Positions 17,757 to 29,684 of a stretch of DNA of 64,000 nt are shown one piece after another. The translations under genes were made by a program, and so were the position numbers. The stretch is from Bradyrhizobium sp. SZCCT0231 (GTDB lineage Bacteria; Pseudomonadota; Alphaproteobacteria; Rhizobiales; Xanthobacteraceae), in contig NZ_JAFCKP010000003.1 of assembly GCF_018130245.1 (NCBI RefSeq), positions 124,001-188,000 on the forward strand, written 5' to 3'. Positions within the stretch are counted from its first letter, which is position 1, and each line of letters begins with the position of its first letter. The notes beneath the pieces are model-generated. The model was given only the letters and a program-made list of their open reading frames with translations, ran no database searches and was not told the origin of the DNA.

Positions 17757-19361
17757 CTAGCTCGCCCGCATCTCCGCACCGATCATATCCGCCGCCTTCT
17801 CCCCGATCATGATCGTCGGCGCATTGGTGTTGCCGCCGATCAGCGTCGGCATGATCGAGGCGTCGACGACGCGCAGGGCCTCGACACCGTGCACCTTCAG
17901 CGCCGGATCGACCACGGCAAGCGCATCCGTGCCCATCTTGCAGGTGCCGACGGGATGATAGACGGTGTCGACGCGCTCGCGCAGCACGGCGCGGATATCG
18001 TCGTCGCTGCGGACGTTGGCGGTGAACATGTCCCTGGTCTGCAGCGCGCGCAGCGCCGGCGTCTCCATCAGGCGGCGCGTGGTCTTGAAGCCCGCCACCA
18101 TCGCCTCGAGATCCTCGTCCTCGCCCAAGAAATTCGGATCGATCAGCGGAGCCTGCATCGCATCATTGCTCGCGAGTGAAACGCTGCCGCGGCTCTTCGG
18201 GCGGAGCAGGCAGACATGGCAGGAAAAGCCGGTGCCGCCATGCCGCTTGCGGCCGTGATCGTCGACCATGGCCATGCCGAAATGCAGCTGGATATCGGGA
18301 ATGTCGAGATCGGGCCGCGTCTTCAGGAAGCCGCCGCATTCGGCGAAATTGGAGGTGAGGGGACCGCGGCGCTCGCGCCTGTATTGCAGGATGGCGCGGA
18401 TCAGCCGCGGCATGCCCTTGAGCGAGATGCCCGCGAAATGGGGACTGTCGGACATGTAGCCGAAGATGAAGTCGGGATGGTCCTGCAGGTTTCGTCCGAC
18501 GCCCGGCAGATGATGCACGCTTGCGATGCCGTGGGCGCGAAGCGCGGCGGCATCGCCGATGCCCGACAGCATCAAAAGCTGCGGCGACTGAAACGCACCG
18601 GCGGCCAGGATCACCTCACGCCGGGCGCGAAGCTGCTTCAATTGCTTGCCCTGCCGGTACTCGACGCCGACCGCGCGCCTGCCTTCGAACAGGATGCGCG
18701 TGGCATGGGCCTGCGTCTCGACGCGCAGGTTCGCGCGCTTGCCCATGTGCGGGTGGACATAGGCCCGCGCCGCGCTCCAGCGCTCGCCGTTCTTCTGCGT
18801 CACCTGGTAGATGCCGAGCCCTTCATGGTCGTCAGTGTTGAAATCCTCGCGGATGCGGAATTGCCCCTCCTGCGCCGCCTGCAGGAAGATCTGCTGCACC
18901 GGATTGCCGGAGCGCAGCTTGTTGACGAACAGCGGCCCGCCCTTGCCGTGATATTCGCCGTCGAAATCGGCGTTGTTCTCCGCGCGCTTGAAATAGGGCA
19001 GCACGTCTGCGTACGACCAGCCGCTGTTGCCGAGCGAAGCCCAGCGGTCGTAATCGGCGCGATGGCCGCGGATATAGACCATGGCGTTGATCGCGGAGGA
19101 GCCGCCGAGACCCTTGCCGCGCGGCTGATAGCCGATGCGGCCGTTCAGCCCCTTCTGCGGCACGGTATTGAAGGCCCAGTTGTTGACGTTACCGGCGACC
19201 ATCAGCACCAGCGCGCCCGGCGTGGTCACGATCCAGTTGTCGCATGCGCCGCCCGCATCGAGCAGCGCAACGGATGTCGCCGCATCCTCCGACAGCCGGC
19301 CCGCCACCGTGCAGCCGCCCGAGCCTGCGCCCACGACGACGAAATCGAATGTGTCGGTCAC
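17757..19361 (-). CDS. GMC family FAD-dependent oxidoreductase
   Basis: A 534-residue choline-dehydrogenase-like flavoprotein. The FAD motif GAGSGGCTVAGRL starts near residue 12. GMC signature 1 is visible in RGKGLGGSSAINAMVYIRG, signature 2 in GAFQSPQLLMLSGIG, and the C-terminal active-site His in YHPVGTCKMG. It oxidises an alcohol to an aldehyde or ketone; choline is only one possible substrate and no betaine genes are adjacent. GTG 19361 with AGGGGGAAACAG upstream is the start. An R1 repeat lies just upstream. Confidence 0.88.
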   Translation of the reverse strand: MTDTFDFVVVGAGSGGCTVAGRLSEDAATSVALLDAGGACDNWIVTTPGALVLMVAGNVNNWAFNTVPQKGLNGRIGYQPRGKGLGGSSAINAMVYIRGHRADYDRWASLGNSGWSYADVLPYFKRAENNADFDGEYHGKGGPLFVNKLRSGNPVQQIFLQAAQEGQFRIREDFNTDDHEGLGIYQVTQKNGERWSAARAYVHPHMGKRANLRVETQAHATRILFEGRRAVGVEYRQGKQLKQLRARREVILAAGAFQSPQLLMLSGIGDAAALRAHGIASVHHLPGVGRNLQDHPDFIFGYMSDSPHFAGISLKGMPRLIRAILQYRRERRGPLTSNFAECGGFLKTRPDLDIPDIQLHFGMAMVDDHGRKRHGGTGFSCHVCLLRPKSRGSVSLASNDAMQAPLIDPNFLGEDEDLEAMVAGFKTTRRLMETPALRALQTRDMFTANVRSDDDIRAVLRERVDTVYHPVGTCKMGTDALAVVDPALKVHGVEALRVVDASIMPTLIGGNTNAPTIMIGEKAADMIGAEMRAS

Positions 19362-19385
19362 CTGTTTCCCCCTGCATTTTCTTCT

Positions 19386-19470
19386 CGTCATTCCGGGGCG
19401 CGCGCAGCGCGAACTATGGTGCGCAATTGCGCACCATAGTTCGCCTCTTCGAGGCGCCCCGGAATGACGA
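19386..19470. repeat. Palindromic intergenic repeat, family R1 copy 2
   Basis: It has the same outer arms as 892-996 (CGTCATTCCGGGGC / GCCCCGGAATGACG). Its centre is a further perfect palindrome, AACTATGGTGCGCAATTGCGCACCATAGTT (inner core GTGCGCAATTGCGCAC). That core recurs inside the compound element at 9214-9403. Confidence 0.8.
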
Positions 19471-19474
19471 GCTC

Positions 19475-19740
19475 CTACGACATGAACCGCATCAACTTCT
19501 CCAGCCGCGCGATCTTGCCGCCATAGGGCGGATAGAGATCGGCGAGGCGGTTGAACCTGGAGCGATCGCGACGCGGTGCGGCGTCATCCAGCTCTTGTCG
19601 GCGACCACGCTGCGCAGCCGCGCCAGCCGGTCGAGCCGCTGAGCAAGGTCGGGCGCCGGCTCGTCCCGCGACCGCGCGCGCATGGCGTGGAAGGCCTCTT
19701 CGAGGGCCCGCAGCGGGGCGCTCGTCAGGGATTTGTCCAC
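19475..19740 (-). pseudogene. Coniferyl aldehyde dehydrogenase fossil (N- and C-termini joined)
   Basis: GTG 19740 follows a strong GAGGGAGGAACGCC site and opens VDKSLTSAPLRALEEAFHAM..., continuing QRLDRLARLRSVVAD, the N-terminus of coniferyl-aldehyde-dehydrogenase-type enzymes. About 60 codons in, homology breaks. A different frame then reads DRSRFNRLADLYPPYGGKIARL...MRFMS and stops at TAG 19475-19477, which matches the C-terminal PPYG tail of the same family. About 380 central codons, including the catalytic Cys and Glu, are missing and the frame is shifted. It is therefore a deletion remnant. The junction lies around 19565-19620. Confidence 0.75.
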
Positions 19741-20052
19741 GGCGTTCCTCCCTCGAACCGGCGTTTCAGCCTTAATCTTGTTGCCGCAAGCTGGCTCTTT
19801 GTGGAACTTCTGGCAAGAGCGCGCGGAACTGCGCGGAAATTCGTCCATCTCCCTGTCATAAAGTCGAAAAAAACGTTCCCGCAGCCCTTTCCAAAGGCAC
19901 CCCGCCTTGATACATACGCCCCGCACCCGACGGGCATTGCCCCCGGGTTGCCTTCCAAGGAAGCCTTTGGGACGGAAGAAGCAAGCTGCGCGAACAGCGC
20001 CGGCCGCAACCGACCGTCCCCGGCCTTTCGGCAAAGGCGCGCAACAGTTTAA
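19741..20052. other. Intergenic region upstream of tRNA-fMet
   Basis: 312 bp with no credible gene. It must contain the tRNA promoter and the old promoter of the CALDH fossil, but no clear -35/-10 pair was identified. Overlapping frames here show no conserved motif. Confidence 0.4.
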
Positions 20053-20129
<77 letters not shown>

Positions 20130-20145
20130 AGACGATCGAAAAGAA

Positions 20146-20176
20146 CCCAGCAATCTCATTGGATTGCTGGGTTTTT
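20146..20176 (+). terminator. Terminator of tRNA-fMet
   Basis: CCCAGCAATC and GATTGCTGGG form a perfect 10-bp stem followed by TTTTT. It begins 17 bp after the tRNA. Confidence 0.85.
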
Positions 20177-20242
20177 GCTTTTGATGCGCCAGGCTCGCTT
20201 TAGCAAAATCAATAGCTCGGTTTCGCCGGTTGGCTGCGCTCA

Positions 20243-22209
<1,967 letters not shown>

Positions 22210-22490
22210 TCAAAACTCCTTAATCACCTTCCCATCCGCCCCCGACCAGCGTCGACGGCGCTTCCCCAAACACCAGCCCCTCCGGCTGAAACTTGATCGT
22301 CTTGCCACCCTCGACGAACTCCGCAAAATTCCTTGGCGTCGCCGCGTGCACGCCGTTCGCCAGGAAGTCGCCGGTCTCGTAGCAGGTGTCGGGCTTGCCG
22401 CCGGAGCCTTCGCCCAGGAACTTCTGGAAGTTCTGGCTCGTCACCTTGGCCTTCTTGCGCGCCGACCAGGCCGAAGCGATGCTGACCGGG
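22210..22490 (-). pseudogene. Unidentified gene remnant (C-terminal part, frameshifted)
   Basis: A minus-strand frame reads IPVSIASAWSARKKAK, then FLGEGSGGKPDTCYETGD, LANGVHAATPRNFAEF and FQPEGLVFGEAPSTLVG, with clean protein-like composition. Near 22239-22243 a run of five C (G on the coding strand) puts the end out of frame. With one base less, the frame would continue ADGKVIKEF and stop at 22210-22212. Upstream of about 22490 the coding character disappears and no start exists. It seems to be the tail of a larger, lost gene. I do not recognise the family. Confidence 0.45.
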
Positions 22491-22663
22491 ATTCTCGCCC
22501 GGGACGACCGGCCCAGCTGAGCCTGCTCCCGATCAGGCTGGCGATATCGCTGCCGCCGGCACGACCTTGCCCGACGCGTCAAATAAATTCCGCAGCTAAA
22601 ACAAGGGGATCGCTACTGTGCATGGGGTTGTTTTCGCTCCTTTTGAAGCGAAGCCCTCGCCCG

Positions 22664-23776
22664 TCACGCCAGAAAGGCGCGAAACCGGCGCAGCGCGATC
22701 ACGAAGAAGACGCTGCCGATCACGGCGAGCGCGGCAAGCTGCGGCCATACCGCCTCCAGGCCCGCGCCGCGAAACAGGATCGCCTGCGCCAGCATCACGA
22801 AATGCGTATTGGGTGCCGCCAGCATGATGTCCTGGACGAATTGCGGCATGCTCTCCCGCGGCGTCATGCTGCCCGACAGGGTTTGCAGCGGCAGCAGGAT
22901 CATGATCAGCAGCAGCCCGAACTGCGGCATCGACCCGGCGACGGTGGCGAGGAAGATGCCCATGCTGGTGGTGGCAAACAGCTGCAGCGCCGCGCCGACG
23001 AGGAACAGCGCCAGCGAGCCGTCGATCGTCACCGCCAGCCATCCCTTGACCACGAAGGCGATCGACAGCGCCGAGGCGATCAGCACCACGGCTCCCATCG
23101 ACCAGACCTTGCTCACCATGATCTCGAGCGGCGTGACCGGCATCACCAGGAGGTGCTCGATCGTGCCGTGCTCGCGCTCGCGGATCAGCGCCGCGCCGGT
23201 CAGGATGATCGAGAGCATGGTGATCGAGGTGATGACATGATCGATGGCGCCGAACCACGACTTCTTCAGCTCCGGATTGAACCTTGCCCGCAGCGCCAGC
23301 TCGATCGGCGCGGTCTGCGCATTGCGCGAGCGCGCCAGGAACTCCGCGATCTCGGCGCTGACGATCTGCTCGACATAGCCGCCGCCGTTGAACGCCTGCG
23401 AGATGCGCGTCGCATCGACGTTGAGCTGGATCGCCGGCGATTTGCGCGCCAGGAGATCGCGCTGAAAATCCGGCGGGATGTCGAGCGCGAAGGTGTCGAG
23501 GCCGGCATCCATCCTGCGGTCCATCTCGTATTGCGAGATCAGGCGCGGCGTCGAGAAATAGGGTGCGGTGAACGCCATCCCGATCCGGGTCGAGACCGGC
23601 GAATGGTCCTCGTCGACGATGGCGATCGCGGCGCGGTTCAAGGTTTCCGGCAGCGCCTTCGCGCCGGCATAAACCGCCAGCGTGAACGAATAGACGATGA
23701 GCACGAGCAGCATGGGGTCGCGCACCAGGCCGCGCAATTCCTTGATGCCGAGCTGAAACACGTTGTCGAAGCGCAT
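22664..23776 (-). CDS. ABC exporter permease, YhhJ type
   Basis: The protein has 370 residues. It has one N-terminal membrane helix (about 20-40), a large periplasmic domain (about 45-180, with FSTPRLISQYEMDRRMDAG), then five membrane helices including REREHGTIEHLLVMPVTPLE, the ABC2-type permease signature. It follows the RbbA-like gene with a 2-bp gap, giving the HlyD-RbbA-YhhJ order found in YhiI/YhiH/YhhJ exporters. The substrate is unknown; drug or lipid export is typical of the family. Confidence 0.88.
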   Translation of the reverse strand: MRFDNVFQLGIKELRGLVRDPMLLVLIVYSFTLAVYAGAKALPETLNRAAIAIVDEDHSPVSTRIGMAFTAPYFSTPRLISQYEMDRRMDAGLDTFALDIPPDFQRDLLARKSPAIQLNVDATRISQAFNGGGYVEQIVSAEIAEFLARSRNAQTAPIELALRARFNPELKKSWFGAIDHVITSITMLSIILTGAALIREREHGTIEHLLVMPVTPLEIMVSKVWSMGAVVLIASALSIAFVVKGWLAVTIDGSLALFLVGAALQLFATTSMGIFLATVAGSMPQFGLLLIMILLPLQTLSGSMTPRESMPQFVQDIMLAAPNTHFVMLAQAILFRGAGLEAVWPQLAALAVIGSVFFVIALRRFRAFLA

Positions 23777-23778
23777 GG

Positions 23779-26553
23779 TCAGCGGGCCTGTTTCTTCAGC
23801 AGCATCGCGCCGGCGATCACCAGGACGGGGACCATGACGGCGAGCACGAAGAGATCGTTGTGCAGCGTGTCGAGCGCCAGAGCCTTGGAGAACGTGCCGC
23901 GCGAGATCGTGACGAAATAGGTGGTGGGGTAGATCCGTCCGATCAGGGCGCCGAGTCCTTGCAGCGACGACACCGGGTCGATCAGCCCGGAATACTGGAT
24001 GGCCGGTATCAGCGTGATCAGAACGGTGCCGAACAGCGCCGCGATCTGGCTGTTCATGAAGGCCGAGATCACCAGCCCCATGCCGGTCGTGGCCGTGACG
24101 TAGAGCAGCGCGGCCAGCGCGTAGGTCGGAAAGCTCCCGGTGAAGGGCACGCGGAACACGGCGAGGGCAAAGCCGACGAGGAGGAGGAAGTTTCCGAATG
24201 CCAGCACGACATAGGGCAGCTGCGTGCCGAGCAAAAACTCCAGCCGCGTCACCGGCGTGACGTAGAAATTGACGATCGAGCCGAGCTCCTTCTCGCGCAC
24301 CACCGCCAGCGCGGCGAGCACGGCCGGAATCATGATCAGCAGCAGCGGGATGATGCCCGGCGCCATGGCGACGACGCTGATGACATCGGGATTGTAGCGG
24401 TAGCGCAATTGCAGCTGGTAGGCGCCGGCGAGCGCCGCCTCGCCATAGAGCTCGCGGCCTTTCTGCGCCAGCCAGGTCGCGTGGATGGCCTGGGCGTAGG
24501 AGCGCAGCGTCTCCGCCCGCGTCGGATTGGCGCCGTCGACCCAGGCGCCGATCTCGACATGGCGGCCGCGGCTGACGTCGCGGCCGAAGCCGGGCGGCAG
24601 CTCGATGGCGAGGCCGATCTCGCCGGCGCGCATGCGGCGGTCGAGATCGGCATAGTCGGTGATCGGGGATTTCTGGGTGAAGTAGCGCGAGCCGGCGATC
24701 TGAAGGCTGTAGTCGCGGCTGATCGCGCTGTCGTCGCGGTCGAGCACGGCGAAGGTCAGGTTCTCGACGTCCATGCTGATGCCGTAGCCGAGCACGAACA
24801 GCAGCAGCACGCTGCCGAGGATCGCGAGCGTGGCGCGGATCGGATCGCGCCGCAGCTCGAGCGTCTCGCGCCGGGAATAGGCGAGCATGCGGGTCGGATT
24901 GAATGCGGCGCTGCGCCGACGGGCCGGCGCGGGGTTTGCGGGTGCGGGCGGCGGCGAGGCGGCCGCCGGCTGGCCGGCCGGCTCCGCCGTGTCCGCGATC
25001 GCCTCTTCCAGGCAGGCGATGAAGGCCTGCTCCAGCGTGGCGGTGTCGCGCGCGGCCACGATCGAGGCGGGCGTGTCCGACGTCAGCACCTTGCCGGCAT
25101 GCATCAGCGAGACCCGGTCGCAGCGCTCGGCCTCGTTCATGAAATGGGTCGAGACAAAGATGGTGACGTTGTCCTTGCGGGAGAGCTCGGCAAGGATCTG
25201 CCAGAAGCGGTCACGGGCGACCGGATCGACGCCGGAGGTCGGCTCGTCGAGGATGAGGATGTCGGGCGCATGGATCATGGCGACCGCCAGCGACAGCCGC
25301 TGCCGCAGCCCGAGCGGCAAGGCATCGGGCAGGGCGCCTGCGACATCGGCAAGATCGAACCGGGCGATCATCTCGTCGATGCGCGCGGCGATGATATCCG
25401 CCGGCAGCTCGAACAGACGCGCATGCAGATCGAGATTCTGCGCGACCGTGAGCTCCGAATAGAGTGAGAAGCCCTGCGACATGTAGCCGATGCGCCGCCG
25501 CACCGACATGTCGCCGGCATCGATGGTCTTGCCGAACAGCCGCGCGGTGCCCTCGCTCACCGGCAGGAGGCCGGTCAGCATCTTCATGGTCGTGGTCTTG
25601 CCGCAGCCGTTCGAGCCGAGAAAGCCGAAGATCTCGCCCTTCCTGATGCGGAAGCTGACGTCGTCGACGGCAACGAAACCGTTGAACCGCCGGGTCAGGT
25701 GATCGGCCTCGATCGCGATCTCGTCATGGTCTTCGCTCCGCGGCGGAATGACGACATTGGTGTGGTTCCTGCGTTCCGCGTCGGGCAAGAGACGGATGAA
25801 GGCCTCATCGAGCGTCTCGGCGCCGGTCTGCCGCTTGAGTTCGGCGGGCGTTCCGGTCGCCAGCACGCGGCCGGCATTCATCGCAATCAGGACATCGAAC
25901 TGCGCAGCTTCTTCCATGTAGGCGGTCGAGACGATGACGCTCATGCCGGGCCGGCTGTTGCGGATCGAGGCGATCAATTCCCAGAACTGGCGCCGCGACA
26001 GCGGATCGACACCGGTGGTCGGCTCGTCCAGGATCAAGAGCTCGGGATCGTGGATCAGCGCGCAGCACAGGCCGACCTTCTGCTTCATGCCGCCGGAGAG
26101 TTTTGCCGCGGGCCGGTCGGCGAAGGGCGTGAGCCCGGTGTCGCGCAGCAGGCCGGCGATCCGCCTGTTCCGCTCCGCCTTGTCATGTCCGAACAGGCGA
26201 CCGAAGAAGTCGATGTTCTCGAACACCGACAATGTCGGATACAGATTCTTGCCGAGGCCCTGCGGCATGTAGGCGATATCAGGGCACACGTTGCGGCGAT
26301 GGCGCGAACTCGCCATGTCGCCGCCGAGCACGTGGATACGCCCCTCCTGGATCGCGCGCGCGCCCGCGATCAGGGCGAGCAGGCTCGATTTGCCGACGCC
26401 GTCCGGGCCGATCATCCCGACCATGCAGCCGGACGGCAGGTCGAGCGTGATGGCCTCGAGCGCCCGGCTCTTGCCGTAGCTCAGGCCTACGCCTTTCAGA
26501 TGCACCACGCTGCCAGCGGCAGCCGGTGCTTCGGCTGCGGCTTTCGTGCTCAT
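23779..26553 (-). CDS. RbbA/YhiH-like ABC protein: two ATPase domains fused to a permease
   Basis: A 924-residue fusion. ATPase domain 1 (about 15-240) has the unusual Walker [10 protein letters not shown], the signature LSGGMKQK and Walker [13 protein letters not shown]. Domain 2 (about 275-500) has GSNGCGKTT, the signature [12 protein letters not shown] in degenerate form, and [13 protein letters not shown] Pro/Ala linker (about 515-545) leads to an ABC2 permease domain with six predicted helices and [24 protein letters not shown] 26553 overlaps the stop of the HlyD gene by ATGA. It works with the downstream permease and the HlyD adaptor. Confidence 0.9.
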   Translation of the reverse strand: MSTKAAAEAPAAAGSVVHLKGVGLSYGKSRALEAITLDLPSGCMVGMIGPDGVGKSSLLALIAGARAIQEGRIHVLGGDMASSRHRRNVCPDIAYMPQGLGKNLYPTLSVFENIDFFGRLFGHDKAERNRRIAGLLRDTGLTPFADRPAAKLSGGMKQKVGLCCALIHDPELLILDEPTTGVDPLSRRQFWELIASIRNSRPGMSVIVSTAYMEEAAQFDVLIAMNAGRVLATGTPAELKRQTGAETLDEAFIRLLPDAERRNHTNVVIPPRSEDHDEIAIEADHLTRRFNGFVAVDDVSFRIRKGEIFGFLGSNGCGKTTTMKMLTGLLPVSEGTARLFGKTIDAGDMSVRRRIGYMSQGFSLYSELTVAQNLDLHARLFELPADIIAARIDEMIARFDLADVAGALPDALPLGLRQRLSLAVAMIHAPDILILDEPTSGVDPVARDRFWQILAELSRKDNVTIFVSTHFMNEAERCDRVSLMHAGKVLTSDTPASIVAARDTATLEQAFIACLEEAIADTAEPAGQPAAASPPPAPANPAPARRRSAAFNPTRMLAYSRRETLELRRDPIRATLAILGSVLLLFVLGYGISMDVENLTFAVLDRDDSAISRDYSLQIAGSRYFTQKSPITDYADLDRRMRAGEIGLAIELPPGFGRDVSRGRHVEIGAWVDGANPTRAETLRSYAQAIHATWLAQKGRELYGEAALAGAYQLQLRYRYNPDVISVVAMAPGIIPLLLIMIPAVLAALAVVREKELGSIVNFYVTPVTRLEFLLGTQLPYVVLAFGNFLLLVGFALAVFRVPFTGSFPTYALAALLYVTATTGMGLVISAFMNSQIAALFGTVLITLIPAIQYSGLIDPVSSLQGLGALIGRIYPTTYFVTISRGTFSKALALDTLHNDLFVLAVMVPVLVIAGAMLLKKQAR

Positions 26554-27617
26554 CTCGTCAGCTTGATCTTGAGGTTGTCGGGCCATTGCGCGGCCGGATC
26601 GAGCTGCACATAGGCCATGCCGGGCAGGCCTGTCTTCACCTGCTCGATGTGCTGGCGCAGCAGATCGGGCGCGATATGCGCCTTGATGCGGAACATCAGC
26701 TTTTGGCGTTCTTCCTCGGTCTCGACCGTCTTGGGGGTGAATTGCGCGACGTCGGCGACGAAAGTGGCCTTGGCGGGGATCACATATTGCGGGATGGCGT
26801 CGAGCACGAGGCGGACCTCGGCGCCGATCGCGACGCGGCCGGCATCGGCCGTCGGCAGGAAGAACGTCATGTAGACGTCGCCGAGGTCGACCATGTTGAG
26901 GACGCGGCCACCGGCGGCGAGCACCTCGCCGGGCTGCGACACACGATACTGCACGCGGCCGTCGCGCGGCGCCTTCAGCACGCTGTCGTTGAGGTCGGCG
27001 TTGATGCTTTCGATCGCGGCCTTTGCCGCGTCGACTGCAGCGCCGGCATCGATCACCAGGGCGCGGGAGGAGCTGATTGCGGCTTCCGATGCCGCGACCT
27101 GGGCCTGGGAAGCGGCGAGCGCCGCCTTCGCCGTGGCGTTGGCGGAGCGGTCGTCGTCCAGGACCTGCTGGGACACCGCACTCGTCCTGATCAATTGCTC
27201 GGACCGGTCGAGCTTGCGGCTCGTGGTGTCGAGCTGGGCGATGCGCTGGTCGACCACCGCTTCGGCGGCCTTGCGTTCGGCCTCGCGCTGGTTCACCAGG
27301 CTCTTCGCGGTCTCGACATTGATCGTTGCGCGCTGGAGCTGCGCCTCGGCCTGGCGGCGCTGGGCCTGCAGCTGCTCGGTGTCCATGCGTGCCAGCACCT
27401 GGCTCGCGCTGACGAAATCGCCTTCGTTGACCAGGATCTCGCGGATCCGTCCCGGCGTCTTGGTGGCGATGTCGATCTCGACTGCCTCGATGCGGCCGTT
27501 GCCGCGGGCGAAACCCGGTGGCAGCGCGTTGGTATCGCGGTGCTGCCAATAGTAATATCCGCCGCCCGCGAGCAGAACGGCGAGCGCGGCGACGACGCGA
27601 CCCGGTGTAAAGTTCAT
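26550..27617 (-). CDS. HlyD family membrane fusion protein (YhiI-like)
   Basis: The protein has 355 residues from ATG 27617. The N-terminal helix [17 protein letters not shown] is a signal-anchor. A biotinyl-lipoyl-like domain ([18 protein letters not shown]) is followed by a long coiled-coil hairpin (about 70-210, rich in Ala/Gln/Glu) and [20 protein letters not shown], the second lipoyl half. The RBS is weak, and an in-frame ATG at 27701 is possible but reads poor sequence. It should link the ABC exporter to an outer-membrane channel. Its stop overlaps the RbbA-like start. Confidence 0.88.
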   Translation of the reverse strand: MNFTPGRVVAALAVLLAGGGYYYWQHRDTNALPPGFARGNGRIEAVEIDIATKTPGRIREILVNEGDFVSASQVLARMDTEQLQAQRRQAEAQLQRATINVETAKSLVNQREAERKAAEAVVDQRIAQLDTTSRKLDRSEQLIRTSAVSQQVLDDDRSANATAKAALAASQAQVAASEAAISSSRALVIDAGAAVDAAKAAIESINADLNDSVLKAPRDGRVQYRVSQPGEVLAAGGRVLNMVDLGDVYMTFFLPTADAGRVAIGAEVRLVLDAIPQYVIPAKATFVADVAQFTPKTVETEEERQKLMFRIKAHIAPDLLRQHIEQVKTGLPGMAYVQLDPAAQWPDNLKIKLTR

Positions 27618-28035
27618 CTGTTCATAACGCCGTGCGGCGGCGCCCACTGTTGAGACACGAACGCCCGACCGCTGATCGCGCGGAAGGGGCGGGTTCAACA
27701 TTGCAGCGAATTTTGCATCGCAACTTGATGCAGATCAGACTGCGCCGCGAAGCGTCATGCCTCTATTTGAGGGGCGCCTGCTGGGCATGAGAAGGCAGAC
27801 GGCAAACGTAGCGAATGCGGCGCTCATTTCCCCCCCAATACTATAGTTGGTGCACGAATCCAGATTTGCTGCTCCGGAGCGTCGATTCTTGCGTGCTGGC
27901 GCCGCGCAGGCCGGTTGATTTGACGCAGCCAATCGCGCCGACTACGTTTGCGCAAACGCAAAATACGCTTGAATGCGGTGGGCTGACGAATGCTCAGGCC
28001 GCCATTCACGCAAGTTAAAGATTCAGGGGGAACAC
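27618..28035. other. Divergent promoter region: ABC exporter / acyl-CoA ligase
   Basis: 418 bp without a credible gene. It contains the FixK/FNR-like box at 27725-27738 and a perfect GTTTGCGCAAAC palindrome at 27946-27957, 79 bp before the ligase start. Confidence 0.5.
27725..27738 (-). promoter_or_regulatory. FixK/FNR-type box upstream of the exporter operon
   Basis: TTGATGCAGATCAG matches the anaerobox TTGAT-N4-ATCAA at 9 of 10 defined positions. It lies 108 bp upstream of the HlyD start, a distance compatible with activation at about -40 of a promoter with a 60-70 nt leader. The target could also be the more distant acyl-CoA ligase. Confidence 0.5.
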
Positions 28036-29649
28036 ATGACCGGCGACACCGCAGCCACCATCTCGAAAGCGCGCGAGCATTCCATCGGCGATCTCCTGCG
28101 CCGCTCGGCGGGGCGCGAGCCGAACAAGCTCGCGGTGAGCTGCGGCGATGTCAGCTGGGCCTTTGCCGAGATGGACGCGATCTGCAACCGGCTCGGCCGT
28201 GGCCTGCTCGGTCTCGGCGTCAGGAAGGGTGACCGCCTCGCCGTGCTCTCGCGCAATTCGCACGCCTTCGCCGCGCTGCGCTTCGCACTGGCGCGGATCG
28301 GCGCCGTGCTGGTGCCGATCAACTTCATGCTCAATCCGGACGAGATCAATTTCATCCTGAAGAGCTCCGGCGCAATGCTGCTCGCGACCGGACCTGATTT
28401 CGTCGAGCCCGCACGCGCGGCGAGCGCAAAGGATTGCGCGGTCGAGAAGATGATCTGGCTGCCGGGCGAGGATCCGGCCACGGCGCCTGCGGGTCTCGCC
28501 ACTTTCGACGATCTTCTTCATCCCGACGGCTCGTTCCTGGAGGCGTCCGTCGACAGCCGCGATCTCGCGCAGATCGTCTACACCAGCGGCACGGAATCAC
28601 TGCCCAAGGGCGCGATGCTGACCCATGAAGCCGTGATGTGGCAGTATGTCAGCTGCATCATCGACGGCGGCATGAGCGTGGAGGACAAATTCCTGCACGC
28701 GCTGCCGCTGTATCACTGCGCCCAGCTCGACGTGTTCCTGGGACCGCAGGTTTATCTCGGCGCCTCCGGCGTGATCACGGGCAAGCCGACCGCCGACAAT
28801 ATTTTGGCGCTGATCCAGGCGCACAAGATCACCTCGTTCTTCGCGCCGCCGACGATCTGGATCGCGATGCTGCGCTCGCCGAACTTCGACAAGACCGATC
28901 TGTCGACCTTGCAGAAGGGCTATTACGGCGCCTCGATCATGCCGGTCGAGGTGCTGCTCGAGCTCCAGCGTCGCCTGCCCAATGTCAGGTTCTGGAATTT
29001 CTACGGCCAGACCGAGGTCGCGCCGCTCGCGACCGTGCTGCGTCCCGAGGACCAGCTGCGCAAGGCCGGCTCCGCCGGCAAGCCCGTGCTCAATGTCGAG
29101 ACGCGCGTGGTCAACACGGCGATGGAGGACGTCAAGGTCGGCGAAGTCGGCGAGATCGTGCACCGCTCGCCGCACCTGCTCTCCGGCTATTACAACGATC
29201 CCGTCAAGACCGCGGCGGCGTTCTCCGGCGGCTGGTTTCACTCCGGCGATCTCGCCACCGTCGACGAGGAAGGCCACATCACCGTGGTCGACCGCGTCAA
29301 GGACATGATCAAGACCGGCGGCGAGAACGTCGCGAGCCGCGAGGTCGAGGAGATGGTCTACCGCATTCCAGGAGTCTCCGAGGTCGCCGTGGTCGGCCTG
29401 CCCGATCCGCGCTGGATCGAGGCGGTGACCGCCATCGTCGTGGTCAAGACCGGGGAGAAGCTCGACGAAGACACCGTCATCAAGCATTGCGCCGGCCATA
29501 TGGCCCATTTCAAGGTGCCCAAGCGCGTGATCTTCGTGGATGCCCTGCCGAAGAATCCGAGCGGCAAGCTGCTCAAGCGCGAGCTGCGCCAGCGCTTCGT
29601 CGGCAGCGAGACGCTCGACAAGGCGGTCCAGAAGAGCTTTGGGACGTAG
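28036..29649 (+). CDS. Acyl-CoA synthetase (AMP-binding family)
   Basis: The protein has 537 residues. The AMP-binding P-loop reads YTSGTESLPKGAM instead of the usual TSGTTGxPKG, a known variant. FYGQTE is motif A5, GGWFHSGDLATVDEEG motif A7/A8 and NPSGKLLKREL the C-terminal lysine motif, so the enzyme should be active. It is likely a fatty or aryl acid CoA ligase. ATG 28036 follows AGGGGG; the longer frame upstream lacks a ribosome site. The AraC gene behind it converges, with 35 bp between stops. Confidence 0.88.
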   Translation: MTGDTAATISKAREHSIGDLLRRSAGREPNKLAVSCGDVSWAFAEMDAICNRLGRGLLGLGVRKGDRLAVLSRNSHAFAALRFALARIGAVLVPINFMLNPDEINFILKSSGAMLLATGPDFVEPARAASAKDCAVEKMIWLPGEDPATAPAGLATFDDLLHPDGSFLEASVDSRDLAQIVYTSGTESLPKGAMLTHEAVMWQYVSCIIDGGMSVEDKFLHALPLYHCAQLDVFLGPQVYLGASGVITGKPTADNILALIQAHKITSFFAPPTIWIAMLRSPNFDKTDLSTLQKGYYGASIMPVEVLLELQRRLPNVRFWNFYGQTEVAPLATVLRPEDQLRKAGSAGKPVLNVETRVVNTAMEDVKVGEVGEIVHRSPHLLSGYYNDPVKTAAAFSGGWFHSGDLATVDEEGHITVVDRVKDMIKTGGENVASREVEEMVYRIPGVSEVAVVGLPDPRWIEAVTAIVVVKTGEKLDEDTVIKHCAGHMAHFKVPKRVIFVDALPKNPSGKLLKRELRQRFVGSETLDKAVQKSFGT

Positions 29650-29684
29650 CAGGCGCTGTCCGGCGCCGTCGCGGCGGAGCCGGC

